From assembly GCA_002359895.1 (NCBI GenBank), contig DEOB01000002.1:62001-126000 (forward strand): a DNA stretch of 64,000 nt. Reading direction: 5' to 3'. Under the pieces are notes generated by a model, which saw only the letters and a program-made list of their open reading frames with translations, ran no database searches and had not been told where the DNA came from. Numbering within the stretch: position 1 is the stretch's first letter; each line of letters starts with the position of its first letter. This DNA comes from Stenotrophomonas sp. UBA2629 (GTDB lineage: Bacteria > Pseudomonadota > Gammaproteobacteria > Xanthomonadales > Xanthomonadaceae). Below, in pieces: positions 1-8,370 of this stretch. A program made the position numbers and the translations under genes.

Positions 1-750
1 GGCGGCGATGGTCTGGCCTTGTTCGATACGGTCGCCCACCTTCACGTCGATGCGCGAAAGGTGCAGGAAGTTCGAGCTGATGCCGTAGCCGTGGTCGAGC
101 ACCAAGGTGCCGCCGGTCAGGTACAGATCCGGCCCGGCAAAACTGACAATGCCCGCCGCCGGTGCCTTCACTGGCGTGCCGGTGGGTACGGCGATATCCA
201 TGCCCGAATGACCGCTGCCAGGTTGTCCGTTGTAAACGCGGGCGTTGCCGAAGCGGCCGCTGATGCGGCCCTGTACCGGCCAGATGAAGGTCTGGCTGAA
301 ATCAGTGCGGTTGTCGTCACGCTTGCGCGCGTCGGTGACCTGCGCCTGCTCACGGGCAATGCGTTCGGCGATGGCCGGTGGCGGGTTCACGGTCTTGGGC
401 GGGACGCCGTTGACGCGCTCGGTGGGCCAGTCGCGCGGGGTTACCGCGATGGACGCGGTTTCGCTGCTGCCATCCGGGCGTTGTACCTGTACCTGCAATG
501 GGCCGTTTTCATCGCGGCCCACACCAAATACCACGCTGCCGTAGCCGCTGACCCGCAGTTCGCGACCGCCGTAACGGACGCTGCTGCCGGCCGGCACCTT
601 GCCGATCACCATTGCGCCCTGCGAGACGCTGGCGGGGAACACGAGGCGGTTATCGACCAGGTCGCCAATGCTGTTCTGCGCGTGCGCAGGCATTGCGCAG
701 AGCAACGGCGCTGCCAGCAGCAGCGCCCCCATCATCAATGCGCTACGCAT
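1..750 (-). CDS. M23-family peptidoglycan DD-metallopeptidase, 3' end outside window
   Basis: Reading leftwards from an ATG at 750, the frame stays open for 250 codons and leaves the window, so the C-terminus is missing. It starts with a signal peptide (MRSALMMGALLLAAPLL, cleavage probably after AHA near residue 24), so the protein is exported. The M23 (LytM-like) domain begins around residue 145 with a GRFG turn. The zinc motif HSGMD lies at residues 181-185, and the catalytic-loop histidine in SSNFLHLS is near residue 230. M23 enzymes cut peptide cross-links in the cell wall or activate amidases. The start overlaps the dihydroorotase stop by one base (TGATG), so the two are probably translationally coupled. 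Confidence 0.85.
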   Translation of the reverse strand, partial: MRSALMMGALLLAAPLLCAMPAHAQNSIGDLVDNRLVFPASVSQGAMVIGKVPAGSSVRYGGRELRVSGYGSVVFGVGRDENGPLQVQVQRPDGSSETASIAVTPRDWPTERVNGVPPKTVNPPPAIAERIAREQAQVTDARKRDDNRTDFSQTFIWPVQGRISGRFGNARVYNGQPGSGHSGMDIAVPTGTPVKAPAAGIVSFAGPDLYLTGGTLVLDHGYGISSNFLHLSRIDVKVGDRIEQGQTIAA

Positions 751-2096
751 CAGCGGTCGTACGTCATGCGCTGGCCGGCCGGTGCGCCCACCAGCTTGCT
801 GCCGTCCCATACCTGCTGGCCGTTGACCCAGGTGGAGGCGATGCGCGAACGGAAGGTGGTGCCTTCAAACGGCGACCAGCCGCATTTGGACAGCACGTCC
901 TCGCGCTTGACCGTGAACGGCACGTCCTCCACCAGCACCAGGTCGGCGAAGTAGCCTTCGCGCAGGAAACCGCGTTCTTCCACATCAAACAGCTGTGCCG
1001 GTGCATGGGCGAATTTCTGTACCACCTGCTCACGGGTGAGCTTGCCTTCGTGCACGCGTTCCAGTGCGGCGACCAGTGCGTACTGCACCAGCGGCAGACC
1101 GGACGGCGCCTGCGCGTAGGGCTTCTGCTTCTCTTCCCAGGTGTGCGGGGCGTGGTCGGTGGCAAGCACGTCGAGCACGTCGTTGGCCAGCGCGGCGGTG
1201 ATTGCCTCGCGGTCGGCTACGTCCTTGATGGCCGGGTTGCACTTGATCAGGTTGCCCTTGGTGGCGTAGTCCGGCCGCGCGAAATGCAGGAAGTGCACGC
1301 AGGTCTCAGCGGTGATCTGCTTGCGGCTGCCATCGGCGCGGATCAACGGGCCTTTTTCGAACAGCTCCAGCTCATCGGCGGTGGAAATGTGCAGCACATG
1401 CAGGCGCGTGCCGTGCTTGCGGGCCAACGACAAGGCCAGCAGGGTGGACTTCTTGCAGGCTTCACGCGAACGGATGTCCGGGTGCATCTCCGGCGTCAGC
1501 GCGTCGCCGTACTTTTCCTGGAACGCCTTGAGGTTGGCGTCGATCATCGGCGTGTCTTCGCAGTGCGTGATGATCGGAGTGGGGCAGTCGCGGAAGATCG
1601 CGTCCAGCGTTTCCGGGTTATCCACCAGCATGTTGCCGGTGGAGGCGCCCATGAACACTTTTACGCCCGGTGCTTTCTTGGGGTCCAGCACGCGGATGGC
1701 TTCCAGGTTGTCGTTGCTGGCGCCGTGATAGAAGCCGTAGTTTGCCCAGGCGCGGCCGCGCGCGAGTTCGTACTTGGCTTCCAGGATGGTGGAATCCAGC
1801 GTCGGCGGGTTGGTGTTGGGCATGTCCATGAAGCTGGTCAGGCCACCGGCCACGGCGGCGGCCGATTCGCTGGCGATATCGCCCTTGTGGGTCAAGCCCG
1901 GTTCGCGGAAGTGCACCTGGTCATCGATCATGCCGGGCAGCAGCCAGCGCCCGGCGGCGTCCACCACTTCTTCGCCGTCGCGCGGGGTCAGGCCGGTACC
2001 GATCTGCGCGATGCGGCCGTTTTCGATGCGCAGGTCGCCGTCGAACGTGCGGCCTTCATTGACCATGCGGGCATTGGTAATAAGCGTGGAGGACAT
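750..2096 (-). CDS. pyrC: Dihydroorotase (class I, allantoinase-like amidohydrolase)
   Basis: The 448-residue protein is the third enzyme of pyrimidine synthesis, interconverting carbamoyl-aspartate and dihydroorotate in the cytoplasm. The metal-binding motif DQVHFREPG near the N-terminus, the GVKVFMG stretch that holds the carboxylated lysine in class I enzymes, and the catalytic ATDHAPH near the C-terminus are all present. Length and motifs fit class I rather than the shorter E. coli PyrC. The chosen ATG at 2096 starts MSSTLITNARMVNEG, the usual first strand. The frame is open further upstream but that overlaps yidD out of frame. It follows yidD by one base and runs into the M23 gene. An allantoinase or hydantoinase role is less likely but not excluded. 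Confidence 0.85.
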   Translation of the reverse strand: MSSTLITNARMVNEGRTFDGDLRIENGRIAQIGTGLTPRDGEEVVDAAGRWLLPGMIDDQVHFREPGLTHKGDIASESAAAVAGGLTSFMDMPNTNPPTLDSTILEAKYELARGRAWANYGFYHGASNDNLEAIRVLDPKKAPGVKVFMGASTGNMLVDNPETLDAIFRDCPTPIITHCEDTPMIDANLKAFQEKYGDALTPEMHPDIRSREACKKSTLLALSLARKHGTRLHVLHISTADELELFEKGPLIRADGSRKQITAETCVHFLHFARPDYATKGNLIKCNPAIKDVADREAITAALANDVLDVLATDHAPHTWEEKQKPYAQAPSGLPLVQYALVAALERVHEGKLTREQVVQKFAHAPAQLFDVEERGFLREGYFADLVLVEDVPFTVKREDVLSKCGWSPFEGTTFRSRIASTWVNGQQVWDGSKLVGAPAGQRMTYDR

Positions 2097-2097
2097 G

Positions 2098-2370
2098 TCA
2101 GTGTTTTCCTGTACAGCGGCAAGAAGAAGAGTCTGTGCGCTCGGGCACCGGGTCAAAACCACCGGGATGGAAGGGGTGGCAACGGCCCAGCCGCAGCAGC
2201 GTAAGCCAACAGCCGCGCAGCGGGCCGTGTACGCGGATGGCGTCCATCCCGTATTCAGAGCAGCTGGGGACAAAACGGCAGCGCGGCCCGAGCAGGGGGC
2301 TGACGAAGCGCTTGTAGAAGCGCAGTACGGCAATGAGTAGGCGGCCGATCACCGCTGAATGATATGCCAC
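2098..2370 (-). CDS. yidD: YidD membrane protein insertion efficiency factor
   Basis: A small protein (up to 90 residues) with the family core: an amphipathic N-terminus ([19 protein letters not shown]), then [13 protein letters not shown], and CHPFHPGG with its paired cysteines and histidines. YidD sits at the inner membrane and assists YidC-dependent insertion. The start is uncertain: a GTG at 2370 gives 90 residues, and an in-frame GTG at 2352 gives a more typical N-terminus (MIGRLL...). Neither has a clear ribosome-binding site. It usually lies beside rnpA/yidC, but here it leads an operon with dihydroorotase. Confidence 0.88.
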   Translation of the reverse strand: MAYHSAVIGRLLIAVLRFYKRFVSPLLGPRCRFVPSCSEYGMDAIRVHGPLRGCWLTLLRLGRCHPFHPGGFDPVPERTDSSSCRCTGKH

Positions 2371-2560
2371 TTGGCATTGTCATTGGATTTGTCGCAGGAT
2401 GCGGGACGGTGCCGGTAAAGCTTTTAATGCTTTGCAGGCGCCAGCCAGGCGCGGACGCCGTGCCTGGTTACGTTCCGAACTGCGCGTAACGGTCCGGTGA
2501 CGCCACCGGACCCTTGCAGCATGGGCCGGGCATCCGTTCAGGCAACGGGGCCCGGCGCGG

Positions 2561-2589
2561 TTGCTGCTGCTGGTCGGGTAGGCTATAAA
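2561..2589 (+). promoter_or_regulatory. Sigma-70-type promoter of the dksA-like gene
   Basis: TTGCTG at 2561-2566 and TATAAA at 2584-2589 are separated by 17 bases, which is optimal spacing. The initially transcribed region is very GC-rich (GGCCCGC just after the -10), with a small hairpin (GGCCCG at 2590, CGGGCC at 2602). A GC-rich discriminator is typical of promoters repressed by DksA/ppGpp, so autoregulation is an inference. The start codon lies 45 bases downstream of the -10. Confidence 0.55.
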
Positions 2590-2633
2590 GGCCCGCTTTC
2601 CCGGGCCCCGGGGGAAACAAGGAAGAGCGTTTC

Positions 2634-3743
2634 GTGGCTGCTAAAAAACCTGCAAAGAAGGCCGTCAAGGTCGCCAAGAAGACCGCCAAGCCCGTTGTAA
2701 AGAAGGCGGCACCCAAGCCGGCTGTGAGCAAAACCGTTGCCAAGGCTGCAAAGCCGGCCGCGACCAAAGCCCCCGCCAAAAAGGTGATTGCCAAGAAGGC
2801 CGCCGCCAAACCGGCTGCGGTCAAGAAGGTTGCTGCCAAGCCGGCGGCACCGGTGGCCAAGAAAACTCCTGTCAGCAAGGCGACCAAGTCGGTTGCCGCA
2901 CCTGCCAAGAAAACCGTACCCGTGGCCAAGGCAGTCAAGCCTGCAGCCAAACCGGTGGTGAAGAAGGTTGCGGAGAAACCCGCCGCCAAAGTCGTCAAGA
3001 CGCCTGCCGTCGCGCCCGTAGTCAAGTCCGTACCGAAGCCGGCCGTTAAGCCGGTGACGGCCAAGCCTGTCCCGGCTGAAGTCGCCAAGAAGGTTCCAGC
3101 AACGGCCGTCGCGCCGGTGGCTGCCAAACCGACACCGGCGGCCAAGGCCCCGCAATCCAAGAAGCCCGTGCCTGTTTCGAAATCCCCCGTTAAGAAGATC
3201 GTCAAATCCACCGCTCCGGTTGCTGTGCGTCCGGTTGGCAAGGTGGCCGTCGCCGTAACCGCTCGTTCGACCGCTCCGGCGCCGCGCAGCAAGTACAAGG
3301 TGGTCGAATACAAAATCGACGAGGCCTCCGGCCGCCCGATTCTGCCTGCCGGCTACAAGCCGACGGCAGATGAGGAGTACATGAGCACGCTGCAGCAGGA
3401 GTATTTCCGTCAGCGTCTGTTGAGCTGGCGCGCGGACCTGGTTGAAGAGTCCAAGCAGACCATCGAAAACCTGCGCGAGGAAGTGCGTGACATCGGTGAC
3501 GAAGCCGAACGCGCTACCCGCGAGACCGAGAACTCGCTGGAACTGCGTACCCGTGACCGCTACCGCAAGCTGATCGGCAAGATCGACAGCACGCTCAAGC
3601 GTCTGGAGGCCGGCGACTACGGTTTCTGCGTCGATACCGGCGAAGAAATTGGTCTGGATCGTCTGGATGCCCGTCTCACCGCCGAGCGCACGATTGATGC
3701 GCAGGAGCGTTGGGAGCATCTGCAGAAGCAGCAGGGCGACTGA
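2634..3743 (+). CDS. dksA: DksA/TraR-family RNA polymerase-binding protein with long lysine/alanine-rich N-terminal tail
   Basis: The 369-residue protein starts at GTG 2634, 11 bases after an AAGGAAGAG ribosome-binding site. Residues 1 to about 225 are a histone H1-like array of AAKK, PAKK and KPVVKK repeats, very basic and probably disordered. Residues about 247-369 are the DksA domain: a coiled coil with the tip motif DIGDEA (the DxxDxA that reaches the polymerase secondary channel), followed by the globular part. The zinc site is degenerate: only Cys332 of the usual four cysteines remains (YGFCVDTGEEIGLDRLDAR). DksA works with ppGpp to reset transcription. The tail could bind nucleic acid, as in AlgP-like proteins, but that is inference. 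Confidence 0.9.
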   Translation: MAAKKPAKKAVKVAKKTAKPVVKKAAPKPAVSKTVAKAAKPAATKAPAKKVIAKKAAAKPAAVKKVAAKPAAPVAKKTPVSKATKSVAAPAKKTVPVAKAVKPAAKPVVKKVAEKPAAKVVKTPAVAPVVKSVPKPAVKPVTAKPVPAEVAKKVPATAVAPVAAKPTPAAKAPQSKKPVPVSKSPVKKIVKSTAPVAVRPVGKVAVAVTARSTAPAPRSKYKVVEYKIDEASGRPILPAGYKPTADEEYMSTLQQEYFRQRLLSWRADLVEESKQTIENLREEVRDIGDEAERATRETENSLELRTRDRYRKLIGKIDSTLKRLEAGDYGFCVDTGEEIGLDRLDARLTAERTIDAQERWEHLQKQQGD

Positions 3744-3767
3744 TTCCTGGTCGTTGTCTGCTCAAGC

Positions 3768-3796
3768 GAAAAACCCGGCCTTGGCCGGGTTTTTTG
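3768..3796 (+). terminator. Rho-independent terminator of the dksA-like gene
   Basis: AAAACCCGGCC, a TT loop and GGCCGGGTTTTTT form a perfect GC-rich stem followed by a T run, 25 bases after the dksA stop codon. Confidence 0.93.
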
Positions 3797-3823
3797 TTGG
3801 GAATGCCTGGCTGTTGCCTGCAC

Positions 3824-3878
3824 AGCCGAGCCCAGGCTTGGCTCAGACCGAAGCAGCCGAGCATGGGCTCGGCTCTAC
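3824..3878 (-). repeat. SMAG-type REP pair
   Basis: Two short imperfect palindromes lie next to each other. The second (3855-3878), read on the minus strand, is GTAG followed by AGCCGAGC, CCAT and GCTCGGCT, the layout of Stenotrophomonas SMAG elements. The first (3824-3843) has arms AGCCGAGC and GCTTGGCT but lacks a clear GTAG head. They sit between the dksA terminator and the end of the convergent MFS gene. Confidence 0.8.
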
Positions 3879-3882
3879 AGGG

Positions 3883-5127
3883 TTACTGCAGATCGCGCAG
3901 GTTCAAGCGTCGCAGTTGGGGGGCCTTCCACGCCGTGATGCAGGCAACGCCCAGCACCGCGCAACCGCCGATCACCACGGCCGGCACCAAGCCCAACAAT
4001 CGCGCCATGCTGCCCGCGTAGAACGCGCCCAGTTCGTTGGACGAGCTGATGAAAATGCCGTTGATCGACGACACTCGGCCGCGCATTTCATCCGGCGTGG
4101 CCAACTGCAGAATGGTGGAGCGCACCACCACCGACACGCCATCGCAGGCGCCGTAGAACAGCAGGATGGCGGCCGACAACCAGAAGCTGTGCGACAGGCC
4201 AAAGGCCACCACGCATAGACCAAAACCGGCCACGGCAAACAGCAGCACCCGGCCTGCATTGCGTTGCAACGGCCGCCGCGCGAGCCACAGCCCCACACAG
4301 ATCGAACCCAGCGCCGGCGCGGCACGCAGGATGCCCAAGCCTTCTGGGCCGTAATGCAGGATGTCCTGGATGAAGGCGGGCAGCATGGCCACCACGCCGC
4401 CCAGCAGTACCGAGAACATGTCCAGCGCCATTGCCCCCAACATGATCTGGTTGGACAGGACGAAGCGCGCGCCTTCGGCAATGCTGGCGAAGATGGGCGC
4501 CCGGGTTTGGGGCGGTGCCGGCTCGCTGACCTTCAGGGAGGCCAATGCTGCCAGTGCCAACATCGCCATGATCGCGGCAACGCCGTACGCCACGCCCTTG
4601 CCGCCCCAGGCAACCAAGATGCCACCGAGGGCAGGGCCGACGACCATGCCGGCCTGGAACACCACACTGCCGAAGCCCGCACCACGGGCGAACTGCTCGC
4701 GCGCCAGTACCCGCGCAAACAGCGCGTTGTAGACCGGCGACAGGAACGCACGGACCATGCCGGTCAGTGCGATTGCCAGATAGATTGGCCAGACACCTTT
4801 GACCGGCAATCCGCCCAACGCCACGGCGGCGAGCACCAGCGCGGTGGCGATCAGGCCCAGCGTGGCGGCCATGCCGAGTTTGCGGCGCGGCAGGTGGTCC
4901 ACCAGGTAACCGGCAAACGGCGCCACACAGAAGAACGGCAGCACCTCGGCCAGTCCGATCAAGCCCAGCGAGAAAGGATTGCGGGTGATTTCGTAGATGT
5001 GCCAGCCGACCGTAACCGCAACGATCTGGTAGGACAGCATGGCTGCCATCCGGTACATCAGCAGCTGGACGAAGCCGGGCTGGCGCAGCAGCGTCGCGGT
5101 GGTCGAATCGGTGGCGGCTGCGGTCAC
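3883..5127 (-). CDS. Major facilitator superfamily transporter (EntS-like drug/metabolite exporter)
   Basis: A 414-residue inner-membrane protein with about twelve hydrophobic helices. It shows the MFS motif between helices 2 and 3 (GYLVDHLPRRKLGM) and a second loop of the same kind (ARRPLQRNAGR). The pattern resembles EntS/enterobactin-exporter-like and other small-molecule efflux carriers, but the substrate cannot be read from sequence. The start is a GTG at 5127 overlapping the stop of the SufE-family gene (GTGA), so the two are probably co-translated. The functional link between them is unclear. Confidence 0.85.
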   Translation of the reverse strand: MTAAATDSTTATLLRQPGFVQLLMYRMAAMLSYQIVAVTVGWHIYEITRNPFSLGLIGLAEVLPFFCVAPFAGYLVDHLPRRKLGMAATLGLIATALVLAAVALGGLPVKGVWPIYLAIALTGMVRAFLSPVYNALFARVLAREQFARGAGFGSVVFQAGMVVGPALGGILVAWGGKGVAYGVAAIMAMLALAALASLKVSEPAPPQTRAPIFASIAEGARFVLSNQIMLGAMALDMFSVLLGGVVAMLPAFIQDILHYGPEGLGILRAAPALGSICVGLWLARRPLQRNAGRVLLFAVAGFGLCVVAFGLSHSFWLSAAILLFYGACDGVSVVVRSTILQLATPDEMRGRVSSINGIFISSSNELGAFYAGSMARLLGLVPAVVIGGCAVLGVACITAWKAPQLRRLNLRDLQ

Positions 5128-5564
5128 TGCTGCTGTGCTTTGGCGGTGTCTTGAATGAAGGCCAGCATGGCGGCCAAGCCGTTGCTGCGGGTGGGCGACA
5201 AGTGTTTGGCCAGGCCAATGGCGGTGACGTAGTCCGGTGCGGTCGCCAGAATTTCAGCGGCGGAACGGCCGGAGTACACCCGCAGCGCCAGGTAGATCAA
5301 CCCGGAGACGATGGCCGAATCACTGATGGCGTGGAAGACCAGCTTGTCCGCATTGCCTTCCGGCACGATCCAGACCATGGACTGGCAGCCGAGCAGGCGG
5401 TGTTCTTCGTTTTTCCATTCTTCGGGGAAAGTGGGCAGCTTGCGTCCGAGGTCGATCAGGTACTGATAGCGCTCGGACCAGTCGCCGAAGAAGGAAAATT
5501 CCTCGGCAATTTCGGCCTGTGCTTCGGCGGGAGTGGGTTCAAGCGGGAAAATCGTGGTGGCCAT
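5124..5564 (-). CDS. sufE: SufE-family cysteine desulfuration protein
   Basis: A 146-residue cytosolic protein starting at ATG 5564 (MATTIFPLEPTPAEAQ). The family core is visible: FSFFGDWSERYQYLIDLGRKLP, then LLGCQSMVW with the conserved cysteine that accepts sulfane sulfur from a SufS-type desulfurase, then SGLIYLALRVYSGRSAAEI. SufE/CsdE proteins pass this sulfur on for Fe-S cluster assembly. No sufBCDS genes are nearby, so the partner desulfurase lies elsewhere and a CsdE role is equally possible. Longer in-frame starts reach into repeat DNA and were rejected. Confidence 0.9.
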   Translation of the reverse strand: MATTIFPLEPTPAEAQAEIAEEFSFFGDWSERYQYLIDLGRKLPTFPEEWKNEEHRLLGCQSMVWIVPEGNADKLVFHAISDSAIVSGLIYLALRVYSGRSAAEILATAPDYVTAIGLAKHLSPTRSNGLAAMLAFIQDTAKAQQQ

Positions 5565-5630
5565 GGGGGTTCCTGTTCTGGTTCCGCTCCCGTGGGGGGA
5601 GGGGTTTGTCTTGAGGAGTGAGGTGGTTTG

Positions 5631-5744
5631 CCCCTCTCCCCAACCCCCGCTTCGCGCCCCGGCCCTTGCGCAAGGGCGTTTGATGGGCCGCGAACCGGTG
5701 GTTCGCAAGCTGCCCCTCTTACCCCGCAAGGGGAGAGGGGCTCT
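5631..5744. repeat. Dispersed GC-rich hairpin repeat, copy 1a
   Basis: The unit contains GCCCCTCTCCCCAACCCC, an inner CGAACCGGTGGTTCGCAAG palindrome and a CCCCGCAAGGGGAGAGGGG hairpin. A related copy in inverted orientation lies at 37497-37595. With copy 1b it fills the gap between the SufE-family gene and cysS (5565-5892), where I see no coding sequence. Confidence 0.75.
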
Positions 5745-5847
5745 TTGCAAGGCGGATTGAGGCCGCATCGCGTATTTGCAGCTTCAAGCCCTTCTGCGGA
5801 GGGATAGTGCGAGGTGGGTTGAGGCCAAATCGTGCAATTGCAGTTTT

Positions 5848-5890
5848 AGCCCCTTTCCCCTCGCGGGAGAGGGGTTGAGGAGAGGGGGGA
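5848..5890. repeat. Dispersed GC-rich hairpin repeat, copy 1b
   Basis: AGCCCCTTTCCCC, TCGC and GGGAGAGGGGTTGAGG form a stem just downstream of the cysS stop. It could also act as a processing or termination hairpin for cysS. Confidence 0.7.
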
Positions 5891-5892
5891 CT

Positions 5893-7461
5893 TCAGCCCC
5901 GCTTCCAGCGCACGCCCTGCGCGGTGTCTTCCAGCACGATGTTCTCAGCGGCCAACTGGTCGCGGATGGCATCAGCGCGGGCGAAGTCGCGGGCCTGCTT
6001 GGCGGCGATGCGCTCGTCGATCAAGGCTTGGATGCGGGCATCGTCACCGGCTTCGGCGCCACGGCTGAACCATGCGGCCGGCGCTTGCTGCAGAAGGCCG
6101 AGGGCTAAGCCTGCGCCCAGTAGTTGAGCTTTTGTGCTGGAAAGCTCATTTCGCATGCGAGGAATCGCGCTGGTGATGAGGTAGTCACGAGCGCATTCAG
6201 GTGATTGGCTGTCGTCTCTGTGTATATCAAGAATGGTCGAGAAATCTTGATCGACGAGCAAGTCAGATTGCTGGAGCACTTTTTGTATCCAGACGGAAGC
6301 GTCAGCTTGTTGATGCTGCTTTATGAAATCCTCGTAACTTCGAAGGTTTCTTGTATCTACTCGGGCGTTGCTTGCTATAGCGGCAAGCTCACTTAGGGCC
6401 TCGGGAGTATTCAAGTCGTCATCTAGTGCCGCTTCCACAGAGCTAGGTATACGCGCGATCGCGTCGATGTCAGTAATGTCACGCAAGGTTCCGTACAACC
6501 GGTCCAGCGTACGTACCGACTGCTCGATCAAGCCATCGGACCAATCCAGCGGTTGCCGGTAGTGCGCAGACAGCAATGCATAACGCAGGGCTTCCGGCGG
6601 GTGCTGCTGGACCAGGTCGTGCACGCGCTCGATGTTGCCCAGTGACTTGCTCATCTTGGCGCCGCCGAAGTTGAGCATGCCGTTATGCAGCCAGAAACGG
6701 GCAAAGGTCTGCCCGCCGTGGGCACACTCGCTCTGGGCGATCTCGTTTTCGTGATGTGGGAACTGCAGGTCCACGCCGCCGGCATGGATGTCGATGGTCG
6801 GGCCCAGGTGCGCGGCGGCCATCGCCGAGCACTCGATATGCCAGCCCGGGCGGCCGACGCTCCACGGAGATTCCCAGCCGGGCAGGTCATCGGTGGAGGG
6901 CTTCCACAACACGAAGTCGCCGGCATCGCGCTTATAAGGGGCCACTTCCACGCGGGCGCCGGCCAGCATCTCATCGGGGTCGCGGCGCGAGAGTTCACCG
7001 TACTTGCTGAAGCTCTTCACCGAGAACAGCACGTGGCCTTCGGCGGCATAGGCGTGGCCGCTGGCGATCAGGCCTTCGATCATCGTGATGATGTGCGGGA
7101 TATGTTTGGTGGCTTCCGGTTCGATGTCCGGCGGCACCACGCCGAGGGCGGCCATGTCGTCGCGGTAGGCAGCGGCGAAGCGCTCGGTGATGGTCGAGAT
7201 CGGCACGCCCTGTTCCTTGGCGGCGGCGTTGATCTTGTCATCCACGTCGGTGATGTTGCGGGCGTAGCGCAGTGCGCCGTAGCGGCGCCGCAGCAGGTTG
7301 GCCAGCACGCCGAACACCACCGGGCCGCGGGCGTTGCCGATATGGACGTAGTTGTAGACCGTGGGGCCGCACACATACATGGTCGGGGCGGAGGCATCGA
7401 GCGGAGCGAACGGCTCCAGCTGCCGCGTCAGGTTGTTGTGCAGGCGCAGGGTCATGGGCAT
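5893..7461 (-). CDS. cysS: Cysteinyl-tRNA synthetase with an atypical internal segment
   Basis: A 522-residue class I aminoacyl-tRNA synthetase that charges tRNA-Cys. The zinc/active-site cysteine ([10 protein letters not shown]), the HIGN signature at 40-43, [17 protein letters not shown] and KMSKSLGN are intact. The family is usually about 460 residues. The excess lies between LSELAAIA and LALGLLQQ in the C-terminal helical region, where about 85 residues replace roughly 30. This stretch (DNA about 6120-6480) is much poorer in GC than the rest: 81 of 180 bases at 6181-6360 by hand count. The frame stays open through it. The start is ATG 7461, or 7455 two codons on; neither has a strong ribosome-binding site. 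Confidence 0.95.
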   Translation of the reverse strand: MPMTLRLHNNLTRQLEPFAPLDASAPTMYVCGPTVYNYVHIGNARGPVVFGVLANLLRRRYGALRYARNITDVDDKINAAAKEQGVPISTITERFAAAYRDDMAALGVVPPDIEPEATKHIPHIITMIEGLIASGHAYAAEGHVLFSVKSFSKYGELSRRDPDEMLAGARVEVAPYKRDAGDFVLWKPSTDDLPGWESPWSVGRPGWHIECSAMAAAHLGPTIDIHAGGVDLQFPHHENEIAQSECAHGGQTFARFWLHNGMLNFGGAKMSKSLGNIERVHDLVQQHPPEALRYALLSAHYRQPLDWSDGLIEQSVRTLDRLYGTLRDITDIDAIARIPSSVEAALDDDLNTPEALSELAAIASNARVDTRNLRSYEDFIKQHQQADASVWIQKVLQQSDLLVDQDFSTILDIHRDDSQSPECARDYLITSAIPRMRNELSSTKAQLLGAGLALGLLQQAPAAWFSRGAEAGDDARIQALIDERIAAKQARDFARADAIRDQLAAENIVLEDTAQGVRWKRG

Positions 7462-7625
7462 CTATCGGGGGTGGGACGAACCGTTCAATTCTAGCGGCCC
7501 GGGGCGGGCGGGGCACGCGTGGGCTGTGCAGGAGGCGGGCGGACGGGTAAGGTTCAGGCCCGGGGCGGCGTGGCTGCCTACACTATTGGCCTCCATCCGC
7601 TACCGCATTTTGGCCGTTACCCTTA

Positions 7626-8189
7626 ATGAAACCAGCTCCGCTTTTGTTGATGACCTGTCTGTTTGCCGCCACCCCTGGGGTTGTCGTGGCGCAGGAGAGT
7701 GATCTGCGCAACCGGGTGGTCATCGTGGAAAACGTTCGCCACGACTACGCGCAGGTGCTCAATGTCGAGCCGGTGTTCCAGACGCTGCGCGCCACGCGCA
7801 CCGAAGAACATTGCGTGCCGGTCTCCACGCGCACGCTGGCGCCGGTGCAGGTAAAGGGGGGCAGCGACGAAGAGCGTGGCGGCATTCGTCGGTTCTGGGA
7901 TTCGGTGAAGGGTATTTTCAGCCGCGAGGAAGCCGAAGAAGCGGTCGCCGCCGAAGACGCGCAGCCGCGCCATGCGGCCGGTGGCTCGGCCATGCTCACC
8001 CCCGAGTGCAAAGTGGTCGAAGTGGGTCGTGAGTTCCGTCGCCCCATCGCCTACGACGTGGACTATGTCTACAAAGGCATCAAATTCCGCTCGCGGCTGC
8101 CGGAAGACCCGGGTAACCGCCTGAAACTGCGGGTGTCGATCACCCCCGATATCGGCCAGCAGCTCGACACCTCCTCGGGAACGCCATGA
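7626..8189 (+). CDS. Secreted protein with UmoD/surface-antigen-like C-terminal domain
   Basis: A 187-residue protein with a clear signal peptide (KPAPLLLMTCLFAATPGVVVAQ), so it is periplasmic or surface-exposed. Residues about 130-175 (CKVVEVGREFRRPIAYDVDYVYKGIKFRSRLPEDPG) resemble the C-terminal region of glycine-zipper or UmoD-like envelope proteins, in which a YDVxYxYxG strand is followed by RLPxDPG. The glycine zipper itself is absent; an acidic EEAEEAVAAED stretch takes its place. It stands alone between cysS (divergent) and the arginine cluster. No function can be assigned. Confidence 0.7.
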   Translation: MKPAPLLLMTCLFAATPGVVVAQESDLRNRVVIVENVRHDYAQVLNVEPVFQTLRATRTEEHCVPVSTRTLAPVQVKGGSDEERGGIRRFWDSVKGIFSREEAEEAVAAEDAQPRHAAGGSAMLTPECKVVEVGREFRRPIAYDVDYVYKGIKFRSRLPEDPGNRLKLRVSITPDIGQQLDTSSGTP

Positions 8190-8205
8190 TGTTGCGTTGC
8201 GACAC

Positions 8206-8234
8206 TTGCGTGCAGACGGGGTGCGTGCGAGTAT
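8206..8234 (+). promoter_or_regulatory. Possible promoter ahead of the arginine leader ORF
   Basis: TTGCGT at 8206-8211 and GAGTAT at 8229-8234 are 17 bases apart, with a TG at 8226-8227 as in extended -10 elements. Each hexamer matches the consensus at only three positions, so this is weak. If real, transcription would start almost exactly at the leader ATG (8243). Confidence 0.25.
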
Positions 8235-8242
8235 GCGCGACG

Positions 8243-8344
8243 ATGAAAGCCAACAGCTTCCAGCACGAAACCAGCACCGCCCGGATGGCCTCCGGCATGA
8301 CCTCGCGTGCCCGCCGACCGGAATCCCACATATTCGCTGGGTGA
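8243..8344 (+). CDS. Candidate arginine leader peptide upstream of argF'
   Basis: A 33-codon ORF (MKANSFQHET...) with a cluster of arginine codons, CGT GCC CGC CGA, at codons 22-25 (8306-8317). Its stop region GCTGGGTGA (8336-8344) contains GCTGGGT, complementary to ACCCAGC in the 5' arm of the terminator that follows and identical to part of the terminator's 3' arm. That is the layout of a transcription attenuator: stalling at the arginine codons would free GCTGGGT to block the terminator. There is no clear ribosome-binding site, and the arginine run is short compared with classical leader peptides. The assignment is inference. Confidence 0.35.
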   Translation: MKANSFQHETSTARMASGMTSRARRPESHIFAG

Positions 8345-8370
8345 CTGGGGCTTCGTGCTGTCTGTTCAAT

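Noticed and set aside
2468..3719. Long minus-strand frames opposite the dksA-like gene, rich in Gly/Ala/Thr or Gly/Arg
   Set aside because: They are complements of the lysine-rich repeats; the plus-strand frame has a promoter, ribosome-binding site, DksA domain and terminator.
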